From the NCBI GenBank assembly GCA_019348475.1, contig JAHWJJ010000295.1, forward strand, positions 1 through 6,019: a DNA stretch of 6,019 nt, written 5' to 3'. The notes beneath the pieces are model-generated. The model was not told where the DNA came from. It saw only the letters and a program-made list of their open reading frames with translations, and ran no database searches. The translations under genes were made by a program, and so were the position numbers. Shown piece by piece: positions 1 to 4,589 of this stretch. Positions within the stretch are counted from its first letter, which is position 1, and every line of letters starts with the position of its first letter. The DNA is from Gemmatimonadota bacterium (GTDB lineage Bacteria; Gemmatimonadota; Gemmatimonadetes; Longimicrobiales; Longimicrobiaceae).

Positions 1-332
1 AGGGTCCGTTCCGCGGGGAGCGCGTGGACCAGGTGGGCGTAGCTGTGGTCGGCCTCGTGGTACAGGTCCATCCCCCGCGCATTCCTCCGCAGCCACGCAG
101 GATACGCCAGGTGCCGCGCCAGCAGCCGGTCCGCGTTGCGCCCCGTGCGCCCGCCCGGCGCGCGCCCGAACACGCGCGGCATCCGCGGGCGCAGCGCCGC
201 CGGCTCGTACCCGGGCGCGTACTCCCGCAGCCCCGCCACCAGCAGCTCGGCGGCCAGGTCCATGCTGGGCCACCCCTCCTCCGCGTAGTCACAGACCACG
301 CCGACCGTCAGCGGGGGGAGCAGATGAACCAT
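1..332 (-). CDS. Glycosyltransferase family 4-like protein, N-terminal part (runs off left edge)
   Basis: This is the first 110 codons of a protein whose remainder lies beyond base 1. It begins MVHLLPPLTVGVVCDY, a beta strand of the type that opens the GT-B fold. Around residues 89-101 it has DLYHEADHSYAHL, which resembles the end of the N-terminal Rossmann domain of GT4 enzymes (a D-hhH-x-x-D-x-S-Y stretch). GT4 enzymes transfer a sugar from an activated donor to a glycan or lipid acceptor at the cytoplasmic face of the membrane. The catalytic C-terminal domain is not in view, so donor and acceptor cannot be guessed. The chosen ATG (330-332) lies inside the end of the methyltransferase gene, giving a 25-base overlap in another frame. 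There is no strong Shine-Dalgarno, so translational coupling to the methyltransferase is likely. A GTG at residue 12 is possible but would remove part of the first beta strand. The family call rests on the N-terminal pattern only. Confidence 0.75.
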   Translation of the reverse strand, partial: MVHLLPPLTVGVVCDYAEEGWPSMDLAAELLVAGLREYAPGYEPAALRPRMPRVFGRAPGGRTGRNADRLLARHLAYPAWLRRNARGMDLYHEADHSYAHLVHALPAERT

Positions 333-1096
333 GCCTGGCTGTTGATGAGCCCGCCCAGCACCGGCACGGGCGAAAAGCGCGTCTCGCGCAGGCGAAAGTC
401 GCGCTGCAGCCGCGCAGCCAGCCTGCGCCAGTTGAAGCCCTTGTGGCCGTGGTAGCGGTTGGGCGCGCCGTCCGGAAAGCGCGTCTCGTACACGGGGCGC
501 TCGATCGCCGTCTCCGCCCCGGCGAACACCATTTTCGCCAGCTCGCCCGGGGTGAAGCGCTCGCGGTCCTGGTAGCCGCTGACGCCGCGCAGCCCGGCCA
601 GTGCCCGCGCGGCCGTCTTCACCAGCAGCGCCGGCCCCGTCTCCACCGGCACGCTGACGATCACCACGCCGTCCGGCGCCACCAGCCGCCGCATCTCGCC
701 GATCACCCGCTCCGCCGCGTTCGCCGTGCAGTGCTCCAGCACCTCCATGCACGTCACCACCCCGAACGACGCATCCGGCAGCGCCGCCACCTCGTCGGTG
801 TGGATGAACCGCAGCCCGTGCAGCGCGCGGAAGCGCTCGCGCGCCCCCTCCACCAGCACGCGGTCGATCTCGGCACCCACGGACCGCGGAAAGAGATCGT
901 GCACCAGCGCCAGGAACGTCCCGTCGCCGCAGCCATAGTCCAGCAGCGTGGCGCCCGCGTACGGCTGCACCACCCGCCGCGCCGTCGCGAAGCGCCGGCC
1001 GTGGCTCCACCCGATCAGCCCCCGCCCGAACAGCTGCTTCCGCGCATACTCGCCGGAGCGCAGGGGATCGGATTGGGAATCATTGGTTACAGACAC
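308..1096 (-). CDS. Class I SAM-dependent methyltransferase, glycan-cluster type
   Basis: A 262-residue protein with the class I methyltransferase signature: motif I LLDYGCGDGTF (residues 51-61, SAM-binding loop), an acidic strand-2 end GAEID (74-78, E76 or D78 expected to hold the SAM ribose), FGVVTCMEVLEH (111-122) and a strand GVVIVSVP (143-150). It probably methylates a sugar or lipid-linked intermediate, because it sits between glycosyltransferases; the substrate is inferred from context only. The frame stays open up to base 1504, but that extension is antisense to vapB and vapC and has no methyltransferase features. The GTG at 1094-1096, giving MSVTNDSQSDPLRSGEY, is the best in-frame start. 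It has no clear Shine-Dalgarno, so a short or leaderless mRNA is possible. The downstream GT4 gene overlaps its end by 25 bases. Because vapBC lies upstream on the other strand, this gene needs its own promoter, probably in the 1097-1194 region. Confidence 0.88.
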   Translation of the reverse strand: MSVTNDSQSDPLRSGEYARKQLFGRGLIGWSHGRRFATARRVVQPYAGATLLDYGCGDGTFLALVHDLFPRSVGAEIDRVLVEGARERFRALHGLRFIHTDEVAALPDASFGVVTCMEVLEHCTANAAERVIGEMRRLVAPDGVVIVSVPVETGPALLVKTAARALAGLRGVSGYQDRERFTPGELAKMVFAGAETAIERPVYETRFPDGAPNRYHGHKGFNWRRLAARLQRDFRLRETRFSPVPVLGGLINSQAWFICSPR

Positions 1097-1097
1097 G

Positions 1098-1111
1098 GAA
1101 TCGCACGATTC
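1098..1111. promoter_or_regulatory. 14-bp inverted repeat next to the methyltransferase start
   Basis: GAATCG-CA-CGATTC: two perfect 6-bp arms around a 2-bp centre. It ends one base before the proposed GTG start of the methyltransferase and lies 11 bases from the nearest ACTGTACA repeat. A protein bound here would block transcription or initiation toward the methyltransferase. It could also form a small hairpin at the 5' end of that mRNA. No regulator is identified, and a 6-bp-arm palindrome can occur by chance. Confidence 0.4.
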
Positions 1112-1122
1112 GGGACAGGAGG

Positions 1123-1151
1123 ACTGTACAATCAGCCAAAGTAACTGTACA
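1123..1151 (-). promoter_or_regulatory. Candidate divergent promoter for the methyltransferase
   Basis: Because TGTACA is palindromic, the same two repeat copies also read as a promoter on the minus strand: TGTACA (1151 down to 1146), a 17-bp spacer, then TACAGT (1128 down to 1123, 4 of 6 to TATAAT). Transcription would begin near 1116, about 20 bases before the proposed GTG. The fit depends on weak matches and is inference. It matters because this gene cannot easily be read from the GT4/GT2 promoter upstream, with vapBC lying between in the opposite direction. Confidence 0.25.
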
Positions 1152-1153
1152 TT
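1125..1153 (+). promoter_or_regulatory. Candidate vapBC promoter inside the repeat array
   Basis: TGTACA (1125-1130, 4 of 6 matches to TTGACA) and TACATT (1148-1153, 4 of 6 to TATAAT) are separated by 17 bp. This would start transcription near 1160, leaving a leader of about 35 bases that contains the GGAG at 1183-1186, 8 bases before the vapB ATG. Both boxes lie in repeat copies 1 and 2, so operator binding would occlude RNA polymerase. An alternative -10, TACAAT (1127-1132), matches better but lacks a good -35. Sigma-factor preferences of the host are unknown. Confidence 0.35.
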
Positions 1154-1194
1154 CAGACGAAGCGACTGTACACGGACACCATGGAGATTAGACG

Positions 1195-1404
1195 ATGCCC
1201 AAAGTCGAGAACAAGGTGGTTCGCAAGAACATGCGCCTTCGCCAGGACCTGATCGACCGCGCAAGAAAGATTCTCGGGACGCAGAACGAAACCGAAACGG
1301 TCGAACAGGCGCTGGAACTCGTCGCGTTCCGGAAGGAGGTTTCCAACGGTATTCGTAAGATGGCCGGGACTCACAGCATGCGCGACATCTTTGCTGAGGG
1401 ATGA
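1195..1404 (+). CDS. vapB: VapB-type ribbon-helix-helix antitoxin
   Basis: A 69-residue protein with the small-antitoxin layout. Residues 8-15 (VVRKNMRL) fit the DNA-binding beta strand, 17-27 the first helix (QDLIDRARKIL), and 31-45 the second helix (NETETVEQALELVAF), i.e. a MetJ/Arc-like ribbon-helix-helix domain that dimerises and binds DNA. The tail (about 49-69, ending SMRDIFAEG) would be the segment that wraps and blocks the toxin. It should neutralise the VapC encoded next to it and repress the shared promoter. GGAG at 1183-1186 is 8 bases from the ATG. Its stop overlaps the vapC start as ATGA, the usual coupled arrangement. Bases 1201-1260 are 34/60 G+C, against 43/60 in 3001-3060 inside the GT2 gene, which suggests separate acquisition. 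The family call comes from pattern and position; sequence identity in this family is low. Confidence 0.88.
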   Translation: MPKVENKVVRKNMRLRQDLIDRARKILGTQNETETVEQALELVAFRKEVSNGIRKMAGTHSMRDIFAEG

Positions 1405-1844
1405 CAAGGTACGTCCTCGACACAAACGTCTTCATAAACGCCGACCGCGACGCGCGGTGGGCCGATGAATTGGACCGTTTCTCGACGGAGCACCTGCCCC
1501 ACATCCACCTGAGTGCCGTGGTCGTGCAGGAGATGCTGGCGGGTGCTGTAAGCCCGGATCGTGAACGGGCAGTGCGCGAGAACTATGTCGAGCCGTTCGA
1601 GCGGCGCGGCCGGCTGATCACGCCCACGTACAATGCGTGGAAGCGGGCTGGACAGATCATGTCCAGGCTCGTCAATCGTAAGCTGATGAGCCCGGGGGCG
1701 TTCGCCCGGTCCTTCGTGAACGATTGCCTGCTGGCGGCATCCTGCCGTGAGCGCGGAGCAACGCTGATTACGCTCAACGTTCGCGATTTCGAGCTCATAA
1801 GAAAGATCGAGCCGATCACCGTCGTGCCACCCTGGCCTGAGTGA
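1401..1844 (+). CDS. vapC: VapC-type PIN-domain ribonuclease toxin
   Basis: A 147-residue protein, typical VapC length. It opens with MTRYVLDTNVFI (D7), the hallmark PIN-domain start. Other acidic-site residues are E44 in VVVQEML and D108 in FVNDCLLAA, followed by TLITLNVRDF (121-130). Spacing from D108 places N126 where many PIN enzymes have the fourth Asp; D129 lies close by. Such proteins are Mg2+-dependent endoribonucleases that cleave tRNA or rRNA and stop translation when VapB is lost; the RNA target here cannot be predicted. The ATG overlaps the vapB stop (ATGA), with a GAGGG immediately before it, so coupled translation is likely. The stop lies only 4 bases from the stop of the convergent GT4 gene, leaving no room for a private terminator. 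The reading frame is intact and the toxin looks functional. Confidence 0.93.
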   Translation: MTRYVLDTNVFINADRDARWADELDRFSTEHLPHIHLSAVVVQEMLAGAVSPDRERAVRENYVEPFERRGRLITPTYNAWKRAGQIMSRLVNRKLMSPGAFARSFVNDCLLAASCRERGATLITLNVRDFELIRKIEPITVVPPWPE

Positions 1845-1848
1845 GAAT

Positions 1849-2994
1849 TCAGGCTGTGTCGCGCAGCAGTTCCGTGAAAAACTCCAGGTGCCGCCGCGCG
1901 ACGGCATCCAGCGCGTACTCGGCCTCGACGCGGGCCAGTCCGCGGCCGGCGAGGTCGGCGCGGCGTGAGGGATCGGCGAGCAGGCTGTCGATGGCCCGCG
2001 TCCATGCGCCGACGTCGTCCTCCGGCGCGATGAGGCCGGCATCGGCGATGACGTGCGGGATCTCGCCGCTGTCGCTGCCGATGACGGGGACGCCGCACGC
2101 CATCGCCTCCGTCAGCATCCGACCCAGCTGCTCGTGCCAGCGGCGCGTGGTGCGGCTGGGGGCGCAGAGCAGGTCCATCGCGTTCAGGTAGTCCGGCACC
2201 GCGTCGTGCGCCACGCCGGTGACCACGCGGACGCGCTCGCCGTGGCGTGCCGCCCAGGCGCGCACCTCCGCCTCCATCCGCCCCCCACCGACGAACAGCG
2301 CGCGACACGGCTCCGCGCAGCCATCCAGCGCCCGCATCAGCGTCTCCATCCCCTTCTCCGGGACGAAGCGGCCCAGGTAGCCGACGATCGGCGGACCGGC
2401 ATCCCCCCATCCCAGCGACGCACGGACGCGCGCGCGGGCCTGGCGGTCCCGGCGAAACAGCGCCGTATCCACCCCCGGCGCGATCACCCGGTGCGGGCGG
2501 CGGGCGTACGTCGGCCGCGACGCCAGCACCTGCTCCACCAGGCGGCCGAAGGCGATCCACCCGTCCGCGCGGCGCATGGCGTAGCGCTCCATCCACCCGA
2601 ACGGCGGCGGGTATCGCTTGGGCAGGTTCTGGAAGGTCGCGAACACCAGCCTGGTCCGGCGCGGCGTCCACGCGGCCACCTGCGCGCCAGCCAGGATGAA
2701 CGGCTCCTCCCAGCAGTGCACCACGTCCCACTCCCGCCGCAGCAGTTCCCGCAGGTCCCGCCCGTAGCGCATGGTGTGGATGCGCCCCGCGCCGCGGACG
2801 GAAAGCGGCTCGACGCGCTCGCCCGGCGCGGGACGGAGCGCGATCGGCCCCAGGTCGCCGGGAAACGAGGCGGGCGCGGCGGCCGTCACGTCCCACTCGG
2901 CGGCCCCCGCGTCCGCAATCGCCTGCGCCAGGCGCCGGTTGGTGCCCACCACGTACGAGTGCCCCAGCGTCAGCAGCCGCCGCGGGCGGCTCAC
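1849..2994 (-). CDS. Glycosyltransferase family 4 (GT-B fold)
   Basis: A 381-residue protein of normal GT4 length. The N-terminal half carries LLTLGHSYVVG (7-17), WDVVHCWEEPF (89-99) and TFQNLPKRYPPPFGWMERY (120-138). The C-terminal half has the donor-binding domain: APGVDTALF (172-180), VGYLGRFVPEKGMETL (204-219), FVGGGRMEAEV (234-244) and an EX7E motif, E288 to E296, in HEQLGRMLTEAMACGVPVI, then GSDSGEIPHVI. This is the classical retaining GT4 signature; the enzyme should add a sugar from a nucleotide-sugar donor to a glycan on the cytoplasmic side. Donor and acceptor are not deducible. The GTG at 2992-2994 overlaps the TGA of the GT2 gene as GTGA, so the two are translationally coupled. 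The open frame continues upstream to 4179 but only as an arginine-rich shadow of the GT2 gene. Downstream, vapC converges on its stop with a 4-base gap. Confidence 0.94.
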   Translation of the reverse strand: MSRPRRLLTLGHSYVVGTNRRLAQAIADAGAAEWDVTAAAPASFPGDLGPIALRPAPGERVEPLSVRGAGRIHTMRYGRDLRELLRREWDVVHCWEEPFILAGAQVAAWTPRRTRLVFATFQNLPKRYPPPFGWMERYAMRRADGWIAFGRLVEQVLASRPTYARRPHRVIAPGVDTALFRRDRQARARVRASLGWGDAGPPIVGYLGRFVPEKGMETLMRALDGCAEPCRALFVGGGRMEAEVRAWAARHGERVRVVTGVAHDAVPDYLNAMDLLCAPSRTTRRWHEQLGRMLTEAMACGVPVIGSDSGEIPHVIADAGLIAPEDDVGAWTRAIDSLLADPSRRADLAGRGLARVEAEYALDAVARRHLEFFTELLRDTA

Positions 2995-3920
2995 GGCCCG
3001 CCTTCCGGCGAACGGTACGGCGGCGACTCGGCCAGCTCCATCCAGGTCCGCAGCGTGGACCAGCGCACCGCCCGCCGCTCGCGCCGCACCCGGGGGGCCG
3101 CGTCCGCCAGCGCGCGGACGATGCGCCTGAAGCCGCCCGGATCTTCTCCGCCCCAGTGGCGGCGCATGGGAAAGTAGCGCAGCAGCCGCGGCACCAGCAT
3201 CCCCAGGGCCACGGGGAGCGGCTCGTTCAACAGCCCGGAAAGCGCGTCGTTGCGCACGGTGAGGTGCAGAAAGCGCTTCGGGTCGCGCCCGGACGGGTCG
3301 GCCAGGTGCGCCACGGCGGCATCCGGCAGGTACACCACGCGGTAGCCGGCGTCCAGCAGGCGCAGCGTGAGCTCCCGCTCTTCGCCCATGATCTGCAGGA
3401 TCTCGCGGTACCCCCCCGCGGCACGCAGCGCGTCCGCGCGGATCAGGTGCGCAAAGCCGATGAAGGTGCGCACCAGCGCCGGCTCCGTCGCCGGCGATGG
3501 CTGGGCGCCGGGGGGATACAGCCGCCCCTCCTGGTCCGCCTGCGCGAAGGCCACCGCGGCCACGGACGGGTCCGCCTGCAGCACCGCCAGCGCGTCCCGC
3601 ACCGCGTTGCCCGGGAGGAGCGCCGCGTCGTCGTCCAGGTAGAGGATGAACGGCGTGGCCGCCTGGCGGCAGATGCGGTTGCGGCCCGCCGTCGGCCCGA
3701 TCGGCGCCTCCGCGCGCAGCACCGTGAGCCGCGCGTCGTCCCCCAGCTCCGCGCCCAGGGCGGGCTCCACGGGCGCGGCGGATGCGTCGTCCGCCACGAA
3801 CACGCGCTCGATTAGCCCCTCGGCGTGCCGCAGCGACCGCACGCAGCGCAGCAGCGACGCGTGGCGGTCGCGCGTGCAGATGCCGACGGTGAGGGGGCGG
3901 GGCGCGTGGGGCTGGGTCAC
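2991..3920 (-). CDS. Glycosyltransferase family 2 (GT-A fold)
   Basis: With the GTG at 3918-3920 this is a 309-residue protein. GT2 features appear in order: LTVGICTRDRHASLLRCVRSL (residues 10-30, first strand and helix), VFVADDAS (40-47, D44-D45 for the nucleotide), GPTAGRNRI (75-83), YLDDDAAL (94-101, the metal-binding DxD-like site), AGGYREILQIMGEERELTL (168-186, acceptor-side ED-like motif) and VYLPDAAVAH (196-205). It should use a nucleotide-sugar to extend a glycan. The C-terminal part (about 210-309) is basic and shows no clear membrane helices, so it probably acts at the membrane surface or in the cytosol. It is first in the visible minus-strand cluster and couples to the next GT4 gene by a GTGA overlap. 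An ATG at 4023-4025 would add 35 proline- and arginine-rich residues not expected in the family; the GTG has no clear Shine-Dalgarno, so the start is uncertain. Confidence 0.92.
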   Translation of the reverse strand: MTQPHAPRPLTVGICTRDRHASLLRCVRSLRHAEGLIERVFVADDASAAPVEPALGAELGDDARLTVLRAEAPIGPTAGRNRICRQAATPFILYLDDDAALLPGNAVRDALAVLQADPSVAAVAFAQADQEGRLYPPGAQPSPATEPALVRTFIGFAHLIRADALRAAGGYREILQIMGEERELTLRLLDAGYRVVYLPDAAVAHLADPSGRDPKRFLHLTVRNDALSGLLNEPLPVALGMLVPRLLRYFPMRRHWGGEDPGGFRRIVRALADAAPRVRRERRAVRWSTLRTWMELAESPPYRSPEGGP

Positions 3921-3952
3921 CGGCGGCGGGCGGGGGCAAGGCGCGGCGGATG

Positions 3953-3964
3953 CATCGTACGATG
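3953..3964. promoter_or_regulatory. Perfect 12-bp palindrome, possible operator for the glycan cluster
   Basis: CATCGTACGATG is fully self-complementary and is flanked by GGATG on its left and GATGC on its right. On the minus strand it follows a -10-like TATCCT (3977 down to 3972) by about 7 bases, so it would cover the transcription start of the GT2 gene, whose proposed GTG is about 33 bases further on. A weak TTGCGC (4001 down to 3996) could be the -35 with an 18-bp spacer. A regulator site is plausible, but no regulator gene is in view. Confidence 0.35.
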
Positions 3965-4030
3965 GATGCGTAGGATAGGGCGCGCGCACCGCACGGCGCA
4001 ACCCGGCGGGACCGTCTTCCTCCACCCTGC

Positions 4031-4055
4031 CCGCGGCGCCTGGACCGCGCCGCGG
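4031..4055. repeat. GC-rich stem-loop, 9-bp perfect arms
   Basis: CCGCGGCGC and GCGCCGCGG form perfect arms around a 7-base loop (CTGGACC). The stem is all G-C and would be very stable. There is no T-run on either side, so it is not a canonical intrinsic terminator. It lies between divergent genes and would be transcribed only if a promoter starts outside it. In a genome this GC-rich, chance GC stems are common. Confidence 0.35.
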
Positions 4056-4101
4056 CGAGGGTGAACGCGGAGCGCCTGTCCTGATCGCCGCGGCACGGGC
4101 G

Positions 4102-4143
4102 TTGACACGAACGGAACCCGCGCCGCGCGTCCCTGTAAACAGG
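4102..4143 (+). promoter_or_regulatory. TTGACA box and CCTGT-AA-ACAGG palindrome upstream of the lipoprotein gene
   Basis: A perfect TTGACA (4102-4107) is the best -35 box in this gap, but no acceptable -10 follows at 16-18 bp. The next A/T-rich stretch, TGTAAA (4134-4139), is 26 bp away and lies within CCTGT-AA-ACAGG (4132-4143), a 5-bp-arm palindrome. Either the promoter is activator-dependent with unusual spacing, or only one element is real. The lipoprotein ATG is about 50 bases downstream of the palindrome. Confidence 0.25.
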
Positions 4144-4194
4144 TGCAGCGCGCCGCGTGGCGTTCGTCCTCCCCCTCATCGTTCCCGGAACATC

Positions 4195-4578
4195 ATGAGC
4201 CTGAAGTCATCCACGCTGCTGGTGCTGGCGGCGGTGCTGTCGCTGGGTGCGTGCGAACGCGGCGGCACCGGCTCCGACGTCGGCGGCGAGTACCGCGCCG
4301 TGCTGCAGTCGCCCAACGGGCCGGAGGGCGCGGCCGCCATCGAGCTCACCGGGCCGGGGATCCAGTCCGTCACCGCGGCGACGGGGCGGCTGTTCACGCG
4401 CACCGCGGGGACGACGACGCACGTGGTCCTGGTGCACGATCCAGCCGCCGCCATCGAGTTCCGGGTGACGATGGCGCCGGGCGAGGGGCCGCCCGCGGCG
4501 CGCGTGGTGGAGGTGGCGGACGGCAGGGACCAGCCGCGGGCGTCGCTCGACGGCTACCGCGTCACCTTCGGCCGCTGA
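4195..4578 (+). CDS. Small predicted lipoprotein of unknown function
   Basis: A 127-residue protein starting MSLKSSTLLVLAAVLSLGAC, a lipoprotein signal peptide with lipobox L17-G18-A19-C20, so Cys20 should be lipidated and the mature part exported and membrane-anchored. After a short polar linker (about 21-30) the sequence has alternating hydrophobic strands (EYRAVLQS, AAAIELTG, THVVLVHD, IEFRVTMA, YRVTF) and should be an all-beta domain of about 95 residues. I do not recognise a family with certainty; a cohesin- or Ig-like fold is a guess. The ATG at 4195 is preferred over the upstream in-frame TTG at 4102 because it places the signal peptide at the N terminus, although only a weak GGAA precedes it. 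The M6 peptidase gene starts 11 bases after the stop, so the two are probably co-transcribed and may act together outside the cytoplasm. Confidence 0.85.
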   Translation: MSLKSSTLLVLAAVLSLGACERGGTGSDVGGEYRAVLQSPNGPEGAAAIELTGPGIQSVTAATGRLFTRTAGTTTHVVLVHDPAAAIEFRVTMAPGEGPPAARVVEVADGRDQPRASLDGYRVTFGR

Positions 4579-4579
4579 G

Positions 4580-4584
4580 GGAGG
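4580..4584 (+). promoter_or_regulatory. Strong Shine-Dalgarno of the M6 peptidase gene
   Basis: GGAGG sits 5 bases before the ATG at 4590, within a purine-rich run directly after the lipoprotein stop. It is the clearest ribosome binding site in the window and fixes the start of the peptidase. Confidence 0.75.
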
Positions 4585-4589
4585 GGACG

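Larger units (their letters stand above)
1121..1183. repeat. Three 21-bp direct repeats carrying ACTGTACA, likely VapB/VapBC operator
   Basis: ACTGTACA occurs at 1123-1130, 1144-1151 and 1165-1172, with start-to-start distances of exactly 21 bp both times, about two helical turns. All copies therefore lie on one face of the DNA. Each contains the self-complementary core TGTACA. As 21-bp units, the first two (1121-1141 and 1142-1162) match at 16 of 21 positions, including a shared TCAG and a terminal AAG. The third (1163-1183) keeps little beyond the 8-bp core. The array ends at the vapB Shine-Dalgarno. Ribbon-helix-helix antitoxins of this kind usually bind repeated or palindromic sites in their own promoter, alone or with the toxin, so an autoregulatory operator is the simplest reading. 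Nothing in the sequence proves which protein binds. Confidence 0.7.
3921..4194. other. Divergent intergenic region between the glycan cluster and the lipoprotein-protease pair
   Basis: These 274 bases contain no convincing gene. Open frames here are proline- and arginine-rich products of GC bias. The region must hold promoters for two divergent units, the GT2-led cluster on the minus strand and the lipoprotein-M6 pair on the plus strand. Visible structure includes a 12-bp palindrome (3953-3964), a -10-like TATCCT on the minus strand (3977 down to 3972), a 9-bp-arm GC stem-loop (4031-4055) and a TTGACA box followed by a small palindrome (4102-4143). Confidence 0.7.

Noticed and set aside
1097..1504. 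N-terminal extension of the methyltransferase frame up to base 1504
   Set aside because: The extra 136 residues lie antisense to vapB and the start of vapC and show no methyltransferase features; the SAM fold begins just after the GTG at 1096.
1151..1852. ATTCAG at both ends of vapBC (1151-1156 and 1847-1852) as an insertion target duplication
   Set aside because: Six bases is too short to stand above chance, there are no inverted terminal repeats or transposase, and the left copy lies inside the operator repeats.
1583..2896. 437-residue minus-strand open frame covering GT4 and vapC
   Set aside because: Low-complexity G/A/R/P composition with no domain; it is the out-of-frame shadow of the GT4 gene.
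2995..4179. Long upstream extension of the GT4 frame (to a 776-residue product)
   Set aside because: It is an arginine- and proline-rich shadow of the GT2 gene. The GTG that overlaps the GT2 stop gives a normal-length GT4 protein.
4102..4194. Earlier TTG start for the lipoprotein gene
   Set aside because: It would bury the signal peptide behind 31 basic, proline-rich residues, and the TTG coincides with the TTGACA box.
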